DNA of 64,000 nucleotides from Alphaproteobacteria bacterium (lineage in GTDB: Bacteria; Pseudomonadota; Alphaproteobacteria; Rhodobacterales; Rhodobacteraceae), in contig JASBSZ010000015.1 of assembly GCA_030148665.1 (NCBI GenBank), positions 123,344 through 187,343 on the forward strand, given 5' to 3'. Positions 1 to 8,795 of this stretch are shown here, in pieces (position 1 is the stretch's first letter; each line of letters opens with the position of its first letter). Under the pieces are notes generated by a model. It ran no database searches, was not told the origin of the DNA, and worked only from the letters and a program-made list of their open reading frames with translations. A program made the position numbers and the translations under genes.

Positions 1-23
1 ACGCCCCTTTGCGACAGGGTTGA

Positions 24-42
24 ACCGGCCTGCCGGTCTTTT
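24..42 (+). terminator. possible terminator of a gene upstream of the window
   Basis: A 5-bp GC stem (24-28 with 33-37, loop CCTG) is followed by CTTTT. It would fit an intrinsic terminator for a gene that ends before the window begins. The stem is short, so this is a weak call. Confidence 0.3.
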
Positions 43-91
43 CCGCTAGGCTCGGGGGGCAACATCTGTTGTCTCAGGGAGGAAAAGAAAA

Positions 92-961
92 ATGACGGAA
101 ACTATGAAAAACGGCGTGGTGGGGTTTGCGGCAGCTGTCGTCGCAGGTGTCGTGCTGGCGACGGCGGCGGCGCAGGCTCATGGTGCGAAAAAGGCCCTCG
201 GCCCCGGCGAGATGCGGGCCTCGGCCAACGGCACCGCGTTGTGGCAGTTCCCCGACAAGCGCCAGCTTGACCCGGCGCTGTTCGGCACCCCGGACAAACC
301 GCTGAATGTCGAGCTTCTGCCGCTGAAGATGCGTCTGACCAACGCCGCCGGCACCGCCTATACCACGATCGCGAAACCGCTGATGTTTTCCAACAGGATC
401 AAGATGACGACGGGCAGTTTCAAGATGACGGTGGCCGATCTCACGGCCAAGGACGGCAAGGGCTCGAAAGACAGGATCGCGATGGATGCGCGTTTCGTGG
501 GTCCCAAGGGGCGCCAGTTCCGCGTGGTGATGAACAGGCTGATCACCGGCGGCGGCGATCATCCGATGTTCGGCGGCGTCGGTACCGACGTGCTGATGCA
601 TGGCGGCACCGGCATCGGTACGCCGCTGGTGGCGCAGGAGTTTTCCTACATCACCGCGTGGGGGCTGGGTGATGTCTATATCGACGGCAACAAGGTTGAC
701 GAACGGCGGGTGATCCATGTGATGGTGTCCGAGCGCACGCGCGACGACAATTTCAGGATCGGTTTCGGTGTTGCCAACCCGGACAAGCTGGAAATCCATC
801 TGGCGATGCCGCCGCTCAAGGGCACGCCGAACGGGCCGGTGGCCAGCCCCATTCCCACCGGGGTGATGCTGCCCAACGGCAAGGAGCAGCCCTTCATCCA
901 TGTCAACTTCTACGGCAATGCGCGCCTCGAGGGAGACAGGTTCTACCCGCCGCAGGGCTGA
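92..961 (+). CDS. secreted protein of unknown function
   Basis: The 289-residue product starts at an ATG preceded by a strong AGGGAGG ribosome binding site about 10 bases upstream. Residues 1-30 look like a Sec signal peptide: a short polar start, an Ala/Val-rich core and a cleavage site near AQA-HG. The mature part is about 260 residues with no further membrane segment. It is rich in Gly and short beta-strand patterns and ends with an aromatic-rich tail. I do not recognise the family. It stands alone and converges on the permease gene at 1047-2381. A periplasmic or envelope location is inferred from the signal peptide only, and I assign no function. Confidence 0.75.
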   Translation: MTETMKNGVVGFAAAVVAGVVLATAAAQAHGAKKALGPGEMRASANGTALWQFPDKRQLDPALFGTPDKPLNVELLPLKMRLTNAAGTAYTTIAKPLMFSNRIKMTTGSFKMTVADLTAKDGKGSKDRIAMDARFVGPKGRQFRVVMNRLITGGGDHPMFGGVGTDVLMHGGTGIGTPLVAQEFSYITAWGLGDVYIDGNKVDERRVIHVMVSERTRDDNFRIGFGVANPDKLEIHLAMPPLKGTPNGPVASPIPTGVMLPNGKEQPFIHVNFYGNARLEGDRFYPPQG

Positions 962-1020
962 GCGTGAATCGATCGGGCAGGGGTAACCAGCCCCGCATGC
1001 CATGATCGCCGGGGTAACGG

Positions 1021-1042
1021 ACGGGCCGCCTTTCCGGCCCGT
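1021..1042. terminator. GC-rich hairpin between convergent genes
   Basis: ACGGGCC (1021-1027) pairs with GGCCCGT (1036-1042) across an 8-base loop. It lies between the stops of two convergent genes and could end transcription from both sides. Neither strand has a clear U-tract, so Rho-independent function is uncertain. Confidence 0.35.
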
Positions 1043-1046
1043 TCGA

Positions 1047-2381
1047 TCATCCCGGCCCGGTTTCGGGTTCGATTTCCGCGCCGTCCTGCGGATTGCGCGA
1101 GAACAGCCACGCCCCGAGTGTCAGCAGCAGGTAGATCGCGACGATAAAGCCCAACTGCTCGGGCGCATGGGTTGCCTCGTAATAGAGAATGAACCCGGTT
1201 CCGCCCACAAGCGCGACAATGCCAAGCAGCGTGATCGACCCGTTTGAGCGGGTGCGCATGCGGATGCCGTGATTGGTCACCGCCAGCAGCAGCGATACCA
1301 GCAGAAATGTCACGCTGCCGAATTCCAGGATGACCCGCAGGTTGCCAGCCAGAACCAGCGCGCCCGAAGCGCCGGCCATCAGAAGGATCGCGTTTGCCGG
1401 GATGTCGCCCCGGCGCAGGCCCAGCCGTCGGGGCATGAACCCGTGCCCGGCAATCACGGCGATCTGATGCGATGCGCCGAACAGGGTGCCGCTGATCGCG
1501 CTCATCGTGGCCAGCAACGCCCCCAGCACAACGACCGTGGCCCCGAAATCGCCCAGTGTCGTGGCGGACCCGGCCGCCAGCGCGTATTCCTTGTCGCGGA
1601 TGATGTCGTCAAACGGGATCGCCAGGATCGCGGCCACGGCGATGATGACGTATACGGCGGTCGCGATCGCGATGGCGCCAAAGATCGAGCGGGGGACGTT
1701 CCGGTCCGGGTCGTCCATCTCGTTCATCGCGCCGATGACCAGTTCGAAACCCTCGTAGGCGACAAAGGTCACCGAGGCGACGATCAGGATGGCGACCATC
1801 GAAAAGGGTGGTGATTGCGAAAGCAGCACGGGCAAGGTGGCGCTGCCATTGGCCAGAAGCACCGCCGAGATGAGCGCCAGGATCAACAGCTTGGTATAGA
1901 CCATGATATCCTCGATCTCGCCCATGCCCTTGACGCTCCACAGGTTGATGGCGGTAAAGATCGCGATGACGGCCAGCGCGACGAGCTTGCGCAGCCAGTC
2001 GTCGTCGGCCCAGGGGGTGCTGCTCAGCGCGTAGGACGCAAAGGTATAGGCATAGAGCGCGGTCGTGCTGATATAACCGAATACGACCCACCAGCCGATC
2101 AGCGAGGCCATGAAGGGGCGCGATGGATGGCTGCGCCGGATGAACGAGTAGGCGGCGCCCTCGTCGCGGTAGTGGAGGGCAAGTTTGACATAGGAATAGG
2201 ATGCAAGCCCGGCAATCAGCCCGCCCAGCGCGATTGCCAGGGGCGAAAACACGCCGACCATCCCGACCGAGATCCCCAGGATGGTAAAGATGCCACCTCC
2301 GATCATGCCGCCCAGTGCAATGGCCAGCAGCTCGGGCAGGCCGAGCGGTTTCTTCTTTGGTCGCCGTGGTCTGCGCTTCAT
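1047..2381 (-). CDS. APC superfamily amino acid permease
   Basis: The 444-residue inner-membrane protein has about twelve hydrophobic segments. After a basic N-terminus of about 12 residues, the first helix carries the GGMIGGGIF motif typical of the unwound substrate-binding helix 1 of amino acid-polyamine-organocation permeases. A second family signature (YEGFELV, then a conserved acidic NEMDDPDRNVPRSI stretch) lies around residues 210-235. The C-terminal tail is acidic. It probably imports an amino acid or related amine by proton symport. The substrate cannot be read from sequence. It is divergent from the leucine operon with a 168-bp shared upstream region, so a link to amino acid use is possible but unproven. 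Confidence 0.85.
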   Translation of the reverse strand: MKRRPRRPKKKPLGLPELLAIALGGMIGGGIFTILGISVGMVGVFSPLAIALGGLIAGLASYSYVKLALHYRDEGAAYSFIRRSHPSRPFMASLIGWWVVFGYISTTALYAYTFASYALSSTPWADDDWLRKLVALAVIAIFTAINLWSVKGMGEIEDIMVYTKLLILALISAVLLANGSATLPVLLSQSPPFSMVAILIVASVTFVAYEGFELVIGAMNEMDDPDRNVPRSIFGAIAIATAVYVIIAVAAILAIPFDDIIRDKEYALAAGSATTLGDFGATVVVLGALLATMSAISGTLFGASHQIAVIAGHGFMPRRLGLRRGDIPANAILLMAGASGALVLAGNLRVILEFGSVTFLLVSLLLAVTNHGIRMRTRSNGSITLLGIVALVGGTGFILYYEATHAPEQLGFIVAIYLLLTLGAWLFSRNPQDGAEIEPETGPG

Positions 2382-2478
2382 GCGGGTATCCTTTCGCCTG
2401 CTCGCAACATGTGCCTGTCGGACATGTTTGCCATTGTTGTCGGGGCAGATGCAATCCGCCGCGCCAGTTTCAAGGCCA

Positions 2479-2523
2479 TTGACGCGGGGCTTTGTGATCG
2501 GCTAGTTATTGAACAACTGTTCA
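2479..2523 (+). promoter_or_regulatory. promoter and palindromic operator of the leucine operon (candidate)
   Basis: TTGACG (2479-2484) followed after 18 bases by TAGTTA (2503-2508) could be the -35 and -10 boxes. Immediately downstream lies the perfect palindrome TGAACA-AC-TGTTCA (2510-2523). A repressor bound there would cover the -10/start region of the isovaleryl-CoA dehydrogenase gene at 2550. The regulator is not in the window. TetR-family proteins often use sites of this type, but that is inference. Confidence 0.4.
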
Positions 2524-2549
2524 TTTAATTTCCCGGAGGATCGCGTCGC

Positions 2550-3716
2550 ATGTTCACCGCATCCATGAATTTCGCCCTGGGCGAGGAGATCGAAGCCTTG
2601 CGTGACATGGTTCATCGCTGGGCCCAGGAACGTGTCGCCCCGATGGCGGCCGAGATCGACCGCTCCAACAACTTCCCGGCCGAGCTGTGGCGCGAGATGG
2701 GTGATCTGGGCCTGCTGGGCATCACCGTGGAAGAGGAATATGGCGGCGCCGGCATGGGCTATCTGGCCCACTGTATCGCGGTCGAGGAAATCGCCCGCGC
2801 CAGCGCCAGCGTCAGCCTTTCCTATGGCGCGCATTCCAACCTGTGCGTGAACCAGATCCGCCTGAACGGCACCGATGAACAGAAACGCAAATATCTGCCG
2901 AAACTGATTTCCGGCGAACATGTGGGCGCGCTGGCCATGTCCGAGGCGGGCGCCGGCAGCGACGTGGTGTCGATGCGCCTGCGGGCAGAAAAGAAGAACG
3001 GCTATTACACGCTGAACGGCACGAAATACTGGATCACCAACGGCCCCGATGCCGACACGCTGGTCGTCTATGCCAAGACCGATCCCGAGGCAGGGCCGCG
3101 CGGCATCACCGCCTTTCGGATCGAAAAGACCATGAAGGGCTTTTCCACCAGCCCGCATTTCGACAAGCTGGGCATGCGGGGCAGCAACACGGCCGAGCTG
3201 ATCTTTGAAGATGTCGAGGTGCCCTTTGAAAACGTGCTGGGCAAGGAGGGCGAGGGCGTCAAGGTGCTGATGTCGGGCCTCGATTACGAACGCGTCGTGC
3301 TGTCGGGCATCGGGGTTGGCATCATGCACGCGGTGCTGGACCACATCATGCCCTATCTGCATGAACGCAAGCAGTTCGGCAAACCCATCGGGGATTTCCA
3401 GCTGATGCAGGGCAAGATCGCCGACATCTACACCTCGATGAACAGTGCGCGCGCCTATGTCTATGCGGTTGCTGCCAGCTGCGACCGGGGCGAGGTCACG
3501 CGCCAGGATGCGGCGGCCTGCGTTCTCTATGCCAGCGAAAAGGCGATGGAGGTCGCGGTACAGGGCGTGCAGGCGATGGGCGGCGCGGGTTTCATGAATG
3601 AAAGCCCGGTCAGCCGCATCATGCGCGACGCGAAACTCATGGAAATCGGCGCCGGGACGTCCGAGATCCGCCGCATGCTGTGCGGGCGCGAGCTGATGAA
3701 GGTGACGGCACCCTGA
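2550..3716 (+). CDS. liuA: isovaleryl-CoA dehydrogenase
   Basis: This FAD enzyme oxidises isovaleryl-CoA to 3-methylcrotonyl-CoA in leucine degradation. The 388 residues match the normal acyl-CoA dehydrogenase length. Signatures are visible around 130-140 ([12 protein letters not shown]), 203-225 ([18 protein letters not shown]) and at the C-terminus ([11 protein letters not shown]). The catalytic base distinguishes the subgroup: isovaleryl-CoA dehydrogenases use a Glu in an LDYER context, here Glu247, while the usual YEGTSE Glu is absent and reads GAGTSE. That places it confidently as Ivd and not a medium- or short-chain enzyme. It is the first gene of the leucine operon and is preceded by a GGAGG site and the palindrome at 2510-2523. 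Confidence 0.95.
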   Translation: MFTASMNFALGEEIEALRDMVHRWAQERVAPMAAEIDRSNNFPAELWREMGDLGLLGITVEEEYGGAGMGYLAHCIAVEEIARASASVSLSYGAHSNLCVNQIRLNGTDEQKRKYLPKLISGEHVGALAMSEAGAGSDVVSMRLRAEKKNGYYTLNGTKYWITNGPDADTLVVYAKTDPEAGPRGITAFRIEKTMKGFSTSPHFDKLGMRGSNTAELIFEDVEVPFENVLGKEGEGVKVLMSGLDYERVVLSGIGVGIMHAVLDHIMPYLHERKQFGKPIGDFQLMQGKIADIYTSMNSARAYVYAVAASCDRGEVTRQDAAACVLYASEKAMEVAVQGVQAMGGAGFMNESPVSRIMRDAKLMEIGAGTSEIRRMLCGRELMKVTAP

Positions 3717-3761
3717 GTGCCAGGTGCGGGGCTGGCCCCGACACTGAACAAGGATCACGCG

Positions 3762-5366
3762 ATGCGACTGAAATCGAATTTCCTGCCCGGCACTGACGCC
3801 GCACGCGCCAACCGCGAAGGCCATCTGAAGGCGCTGGAACAGGTGCGCGCCGCCGCCGAAGCCGCGGCCCAGGGTGGCAGCGCACGTGCCCGCGAACGCC
3901 ACCTGAGCCGCGGCAAGATGTTGCCACGCGATCGGGTCGCCAATCTGCTCGACCCCGGATCGCCTTTCCTCGAAATCGGCGCGACCGCCGCCCATGACAT
4001 GTATGAAGGCGCAGCCCCCGGTGCCGGCATCATCTGCGGCATCGGCCGCGTGCACGGGCTTGAGGTCATGGTCATCTGCAATGACGCCACCGTCAAGGGC
4101 GGCACCTATTTCCCGATGACGGTCAAGAAACATCTGCGCGCCCAGGAAATCGCCGAACAGAACCACCTGCCCTGCATCTATCTGGTCGACTCAGGCGGCG
4201 CCAACCTGCCCAACCAGGACGAGGTGTTCCCCGATCGCGACCATTTCGGCCGCATCTTCTATAACCAGGCCAATATGAGCGCCAAGGGCATTCCCCAGAT
4301 CGGCGTGGTCATGGGATCCTGCACCGCGGGCGGGGCCTATGTGCCGGCCATGTCGGATGTCAGCATCATCGTGCGCAACCAGGGCACGATCTTTCTGGCC
4401 GGCCCGCCGCTGGTCAAGGCCGCGCTGGGCGAGATCGTCAGCGCCGAGGAACTGGGCGGAGGTGACGTCCATACCCGCCTGTCGGGGGTGGCCGACTATC
4501 TGGCGGAAAACGACGCCCACGCGCTGGCGCTGGCGCGCCGCGCCGTGGCCATGCTCAACCGGCGCAAGCCCGAAACCGTGCTGCTGGCACAGGGGCAGGA
4601 ACCCGATTACGACCCCGAGGAACTGTTGTCTATCGTGCCGCCCGACAACCGCACCCCCTATGACGTGCGCGAGGTGATTGCGCGCATCGTCGATGGATCG
4701 TTTTTTGATGAATTCAAGCCGCGTTTCGGTGAAACGCTGGTCACCGGCTTTGCCCATGTCAAGGGCATCCCCGTCGGCATCATCGCCAATAACGGCGTGA
4801 TGTTTTCCGACAGCGCCGCCAAGGGCGCCCATTTCGTCGAGCTGTGCAGCCAGCGCAAGATTCCGCTGGTGTTTCTGCAAAACATCACCGGTTTCATGGT
4901 CGGGAAGAAATCGGAAAACGAAGGTATCGCGCGCCACGGTGCCAAGATGGTAACTGCCGTGGCCTCGACCGCGGTGCCCAAGATCACCATGATCATCGGC
5001 GCCTCGAACGGGGCCGGAAATTACGGCATGGCCGGACGCGCCTACAGCCCGCGATTCCTGTGGACCTGGCCGAATTCCTCGGTCGCGGTGATGGGCGGCG
5101 AACAGGCGGCCGGTGTGCTGGCCACCGTCAAACGCGACGCCATCGAGCGCGCGGGCGGCACGTGGTCGGCCGAGGAAGAGGCCGAATTCAAGCGCCCCAC
5201 GCTGGAAATGTTCGCACGTCAAGGCCACCCCCTCTATGCCAGCGCGCGGCTATGGGATGACGGCATCATCGACGCCCGCAAGAGCCGCCAGGTGCTGGCG
5301 CTCTCGCTGTCGGCGTCTCTGTGCGCCCCGATCCCCGACACGCGCTTTGGCGTGTTCAGGATGTGA
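3762..5366 (+). CDS. liuB: methylcrotonyl-CoA carboxylase, carboxyltransferase (beta) subunit
   Basis: This subunit transfers the carboxyl group from biotin to 3-methylcrotonyl-CoA, giving 3-methylglutaconyl-CoA. The 534-residue product from the ATG at 3762 has the usual start of the family ([10 protein letters not shown]). An upstream in-frame GTG at 3717 directly abuts the previous stop but adds an unconserved leader, so I prefer 3762. Two crotonase-like carboxyltransferase halves are present. Glycine-rich acyl-CoA and biotin binding segments include [13 protein letters not shown] and the C-terminal [20 protein letters not shown] region. It follows the dehydrogenase with a gap of 45 bases. 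Its partner, the biotin subunit, lies 731 bases downstream, past an intervening nuclease gene. Confidence 0.95.
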   Translation: MRLKSNFLPGTDAARANREGHLKALEQVRAAAEAAAQGGSARARERHLSRGKMLPRDRVANLLDPGSPFLEIGATAAHDMYEGAAPGAGIICGIGRVHGLEVMVICNDATVKGGTYFPMTVKKHLRAQEIAEQNHLPCIYLVDSGGANLPNQDEVFPDRDHFGRIFYNQANMSAKGIPQIGVVMGSCTAGGAYVPAMSDVSIIVRNQGTIFLAGPPLVKAALGEIVSAEELGGGDVHTRLSGVADYLAENDAHALALARRAVAMLNRRKPETVLLAQGQEPDYDPEELLSIVPPDNRTPYDVREVIARIVDGSFFDEFKPRFGETLVTGFAHVKGIPVGIIANNGVMFSDSAAKGAHFVELCSQRKIPLVFLQNITGFMVGKKSENEGIARHGAKMVTAVASTAVPKITMIIGASNGAGNYGMAGRAYSPRFLWTWPNSSVAVMGGEQAAGVLATVKRDAIERAGGTWSAEEEAEFKRPTLEMFARQGHPLYASARLWDDGIIDARKSRQVLALSLSASLCAPIPDTRFGVFRM

Positions 5367-5423
5367 GGGGGGGGCGATGATGTGCCAGTCAGTCAACCGG
5401 CTTGCCGGGTCGCAAGGGCAGGA

Positions 5424-5456
5424 GCCTCCGGCGGGAGTATTTGGGCAAAAGAGAAG
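5424..5456. repeat. dispersed 33-bp repeat, copy 1
   Basis: This copy begins GCCTCCGGCGGGAGTATTTG and ends AAGAGAAG. The same sequence, in inverse orientation, is at 13544-13576, and paired copies occur at 31264-31371. It lies just after the carboxyltransferase gene, in the junction before the nuclease gene. Similar sequences seem common between genes in Rhodobacterales from general recollection, which I cannot check here. Confidence 0.7.
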
Positions 5457-5527
5457 GCTTCTTTTTCGTAATTGGCGATCAATGGTATGAATGTGGTCGA
5501 GCACATAGCTACCCAATAGATACGGTT

Positions 5528-6088
5528 ATGGCACGAAGAAGAAGACAGATTGTTGTTGTCTGGCCCAATTCTTTCCATGGACGAGGCACGAGTGGCGCGC
5601 AAAAGCCACCGACGAAAAAAGGAGCGGGAGGTGTGATCGTTATATTTTGGATAGTCGTTGCTTTACTGGTTGTTCCGCCTGTGGTCGATCTATTGAATGG
5701 ATACCTAAAACCTCATCGGGGTTGTACGATTACTGGGATTGTGGACGGCGACACAGTGGACCTGTCATGTCCAATTTCGCGAACAAAACGTGGAAGGATA
5801 ATCGGGTACGACGCGCCAGAAACATTTCGTCCTCGCTGCATTTCAGAGTACTTGAGAGGAAAAGCTGCACAGTGGTATTTGCGTTACATTTTGTGGTCGG
5901 GCTGGAATTACTCAGCGCAAGTAGAAGGTTTCGATCGCTATGGTCGGCTGTTGCTGGTTCTCTTGGTCGATGGTCAAGGGGTGGCAGGGCGGATGGTGCG
6001 AGCAAGGTTGGCTCGATGGTACAACGGCGGCTGGCGTGCTGGGTGGTGCCCTGTAAATCCTAAAGGGCCTTGGACGGGAAAAATCTGA
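5528..6088 (+). CDS. membrane-anchored thermonuclease (SNase-like) family protein
   Basis: The C-terminal part is a staphylococcal nuclease fold. VDGDTVDL contains the first metal-binding Asp, RIIGYDAPET holds the catalytic Arg, Asp and Glu triad, and DRYGRLLL holds the second catalytic Arg, so the active site looks complete. A single strongly hydrophobic segment (IVIFWIVVALLVVPPVV) precedes it and would act as signal anchor. The start is uncertain. ATG 5528 has no good ribosome site. GTG 5633, with GGAG eight bases upstream, would begin directly at the anchor and give about 151 residues. Base composition is visibly lower in GC than the flanking genes, and the gene splits liuB from liuD, suggesting insertion. 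The product probably degrades nucleic acid outside the cytoplasm. Confidence 0.75.
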   Translation: MARRRRQIVVVWPNSFHGRGTSGAQKPPTKKGAGGVIVIFWIVVALLVVPPVVDLLNGYLKPHRGCTITGIVDGDTVDLSCPISRTKRGRIIGYDAPETFRPRCISEYLRGKAAQWYLRYILWSGWNYSAQVEGFDRYGRLLLVLLVDGQGVAGRMVRARLARWYNGGWRAGWCPVNPKGPWTGKI

Positions 6089-6097
6089 GGGGACATA

Positions 6098-8038
6098 ATG
6101 TTTGACCGCATCCTGATCGCCAACCGGGGCGAAATTGCCTGCCGGATCATTCGCACCGCCCGCCGCATGGGTGTTGAAACCGTCGCGGTGTTTTCCGATG
6201 CCGATGCGGGCGCGCTGCATGTCGAGATGGCCGACCGCGCCGTGCATATCGGTGGCTCTGCCCCGGCCGACAGCTATCTGAAGGGCGATGTCATTATTCG
6301 GGCCGCGGTGGAAAGCGGTGCGCAGGCGATTCACCCCGGTTATGGCTTTCTGTCGGAAAACCCCGATTTCGTCGATGCGGTCGGGGCGGCGGGGCTGGTC
6401 TTCATCGGCCCGTCGGCGGATGCGATCCGGGCGATGGGGCTCAAGGACGCGGCCAAGGCGCTGATGGAAAAGGCCGGGGTGCCGGTGGTGCCCGGCTATC
6501 ACGGCGCGGGGCAGGACGACGAACATCTGGCAGGTGCGGCTGACGCCATCGGCTATCCGGTGCTGATCAAGGCGGTGGCCGGCGGTGGCGGCAAGGGCAT
6601 GCGCCTGGTCGAGCGCGCCGCGGATTTCGCGCAGGCGCTGGATTCGGCGCGTTCCGAGGCGCGCAAGGCATTCGGCAATGATACCGTCCTGATCGAGAAA
6701 TACATCCAGAAGCCCCGCCATATCGAGATCCAGATATTCGGCGACGGCACCGATGCGCTGCATCTGTATGAGCGCGACTGCTCGCTCCAGCGCCGGCACC
6801 AGAAGGTGATCGAAGAGGCCCCGGCACCGGGCATGACGCCCGAGATGCGCGCGGCAATGGGCGATGCAGCGGTGCGGGCTGCGAGGGCCATCGGATACAG
6901 TGGCGCGGGCACGGTCGAATTCATCGTGGACGCCAGCGAGGGCCTGCGGCCCGATCGTTTCTGGTTCATGGAGATGAACACCCGCCTTCAGGTGGAACAT
7001 CCCGTGACCGAGGCGATCACCGGCGTCGATCTGGTAGAATGGCAGCTGCGGGTCGCCGCGGGCGAGGGGCTGCCTGCCCGACAGCAGGATCTGGTAATCA
7101 ACGGCCACGCCTTCGAGGCCCGCCTTTATGCCGAGGATGTGCCCGCGGGCTTTCTGCCCGCAACCGGGCGACTGGAACATCTGGCCTTTCCACAAGGCGC
7201 GCGTATCGACAGCGGCGTGCGCGCGGGTGATGTGATCTCGCCCCATTACGACCCGATGATCGCCAAGATCACCACCCACGGCGAAAGCCGCGAGATCGCC
7301 TTGAAGCGCCTTGAGCGCGCATTGGCGGCCACAAGGGTCGCGGGAGCCGTGACCAATATCGCCTTTCTGGGCGCGCTGTGCCGTCATGGGGGTTTTGCCG
7401 TGGGCGAGGTCGATACCGGCCTGATCGCGCGCGACATCGATGCGCTGACGGCGGAACCCGCGCCGATGCCCGAGGCCGTGGCCCTTGCCGCCCTTGGCGC
7501 TGCCGGCCTGCATGAGGGGGGCGACTGGTCGCGCGGCTTTACCCTGTGGTCGCCGCTGGAACAGGATGCCACGCTTTGCCACAAGGCCGAGGAAATCTCC
7601 GCCCGCATCACCACATTGGCGCCGACGCGGTTTCAGGTCGCGCTGGGCGAGGCCCGGATCGGGGTCGAGCGCCGCGCAGGTCAGTGGTGGATCAATGGCG
7701 ACAAGACCGATCTTTCCCTTGTGGTCTCCGAAAGTGCTGTGACCGTGTTTGGCGATGCCACCTGGGAATTCCGGCCCAGCGACCCGCTGGATGTGGTGGG
7801 CGATGCCCATGGTGGGGGCAATATCATCGCGGCACCCATGCCGGGTGCCGTCCGTCGTATAAGTGTCGAGGCCGGCCAGCAGGTCGAAAAGGGCGCACAG
7901 CTTGTCATGCTCGAGGCCATGAAGATGGAACACCCCCTGCAGGCGCCGCGCGCGGGCGTCATTGCCGAGGTGCTGGTCGCCGAGGGTGCGCAGGTCGAAT
8001 CGGGTGCGGCCTTGATCCGTCTGGAAGAGGGGGAATGA
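6098..8038 (+). CDS. liuD: methylcrotonyl-CoA carboxylase, biotin (alpha) subunit
   Basis: The 646-residue protein carries the ATP-dependent biotin carboxylase and the biotin carrier of methylcrotonyl-CoA carboxylase. The N-terminal domain (about 1-115) starts FDRILIANRGEIACRI. The ATP-grasp domain has the glycine loop VAGGGGKGMRLV and the catalytic EMNTRLQVEHPVTE segment. The last about 75 residues form the biotinyl domain with EAMKMEHP, where Lys609 is the biotin attachment site. BirA encoded at 28044 is the likely ligase. A weak GAGG site precedes the ATG by about 8 bases. The gene is separated from its carboxyltransferase partner by the nuclease gene but is otherwise in normal operon position. 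Confidence 0.95.
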   Translation: MFDRILIANRGEIACRIIRTARRMGVETVAVFSDADAGALHVEMADRAVHIGGSAPADSYLKGDVIIRAAVESGAQAIHPGYGFLSENPDFVDAVGAAGLVFIGPSADAIRAMGLKDAAKALMEKAGVPVVPGYHGAGQDDEHLAGAADAIGYPVLIKAVAGGGGKGMRLVERAADFAQALDSARSEARKAFGNDTVLIEKYIQKPRHIEIQIFGDGTDALHLYERDCSLQRRHQKVIEEAPAPGMTPEMRAAMGDAAVRAARAIGYSGAGTVEFIVDASEGLRPDRFWFMEMNTRLQVEHPVTEAITGVDLVEWQLRVAAGEGLPARQQDLVINGHAFEARLYAEDVPAGFLPATGRLEHLAFPQGARIDSGVRAGDVISPHYDPMIAKITTHGESREIALKRLERALAATRVAGAVTNIAFLGALCRHGGFAVGEVDTGLIARDIDALTAEPAPMPEAVALAALGAAGLHEGGDWSRGFTLWSPLEQDATLCHKAEEISARITTLAPTRFQVALGEARIGVERRAGQWWINGDKTDLSLVVSESAVTVFGDATWEFRPSDPLDVVGDAHGGGNIIAAPMPGAVRRISVEAGQQVEKGAQLVMLEAMKMEHPLQAPRAGVIAEVLVAEGAQVESGAALIRLEEGE

Positions 8039-8040
8039 TG

Positions 8041-8115
8041 CTTCTTCTTTGCACAAATACGCATCTGCGCCATTTGCGGCAGGCGCCGCGATATGCGTAT
8101 TTTCACAAAGAAGAA
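8041..8115. repeat. inverted-repeat hairpin related to the dispersed repeat family
   Basis: The left arm (8041-8064, starting CTTCTTCTTTGCACAAATAC) and the right arm (8093-8115) are inverted copies with only about two mismatches over 23 bases, separated by 28 bases. The arms share the CTTCTTCTTTGnnCAAATAC core with the copies at 5424, 13544 and 31264 but end in GCAT instead of TCCCGCCGGAGGC. The transcript between liuD and the GST gene could fold into a long hairpin here. Confidence 0.65.
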
Positions 8116-8132
8116 TCCAAGGGAGCCACCCC

Positions 8133-8795
8133 ATGACCCGCCGCCTGCATCATGGCTGGGAAAGCCGCTCGACCCGCTCGCTGGCCCTGCTTTACGAGAT
8201 GGGGCTGGAATTCGAGCTGGTCGTTCACAGCTTTCGCAAGTCGCTTTACAATGATGACTATCGCAAGCTGTCGCCGGCAGGCCGCGTGCCCTGTCTGGAA
8301 GATGGCGATGTGGTGGTGTTCGAGACTGGCGCCATCACCGAATATCTGGTCGAGACCTATCCCGAATGCGGGCTGGGGCGGTTGCCGGGCGACCCCGAGC
8401 GGGTGGAATGGCTGCAATATCTGCATTTTGCCGAAACCATCGGCCAGCATATCGCCACGCTGACCCAGCATCATGTGGTGCTGCGCGAGGACTGGATGCG
8501 TTCGCCGACGGTGATGAAATACGAAACCATGCGCCTGAAACGCACGCTTGGTGTGCTGGAACAGGGGCTGTCGGACGGGCGCGATTATCTGCTGGCCAGC
8601 GGGTTTTCGGCGATCGACACCAATATCGGCTATTCCGTCTATGGGGCGGCGCATTTCGTGCGGCTGGATGAATTTCCCGCCGTGGCCGCCTATTGGGCGC
8701 GGCTGAGCGAACGCCCCGCCTTCCGCAAGGCGCTGCCGCCCGAGGGGGCCGAGCGTCTGTATCACAAGGATTTCTACGAGTTGCCCGATGCCTGA
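8133..8795 (+). CDS. glutathione S-transferase family protein
   Basis: The 220-residue cytosolic protein has an N-terminal thioredoxin-like domain (about 1-80). It contains the cis-Pro segment AGRVPCLEDGDVVVFETGAI, with ETGAI in place of the usual ESxAI glutathione gamma-glutamyl contact. An all-helical C-terminal domain follows, with the SAIDTNIGYSVY capping region typical of GSTs. The start chosen is ATG 8133, because GGGAG lies upstream and the reading frame before it runs through the hairpin repeat. The gene overlaps the HMG-CoA lyase gene by 8 bases, so it is translated as part of the leucine operon. Its role there is unknown. Removal of reactive enoyl-CoA or thioester by-products is a guess. 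Confidence 0.85.
   Translation: MTRRLHHGWESRSTRSLALLYEMGLEFELVVHSFRKSLYNDDYRKLSPAGRVPCLEDGDVVVFETGAITEYLVETYPECGLGRLPGDPERVEWLQYLHFAETIGQHIATLTQHHVVLREDWMRSPTVMKYETMRLKRTLGVLEQGLSDGRDYLLASGFSAIDTNIGYSVYGAAHFVRLDEFPAVAAYWARLSERPAFRKALPPEGAERLYHKDFYELPDA

Noticed and set aside
3717..3761. GTG 3717 as start of liuB
   Set aside because: The extra 15 residues are unlike the family; ATG 3762 begins at the conserved N-terminus.
2502..4166. 554-codon minus-strand open frame opposite liuA and liuB
   Set aside because: Both plus-strand genes have full family motifs; the antisense frame exists because high GC removes stop codons.
5912..8134. 740-codon open frame on the minus strand opposite liuD
   Set aside because: It is an antisense shadow of a GC-rich gene with clear biotin carboxylase motifs; its translation is His/Arg/Gly-rich with no domain.
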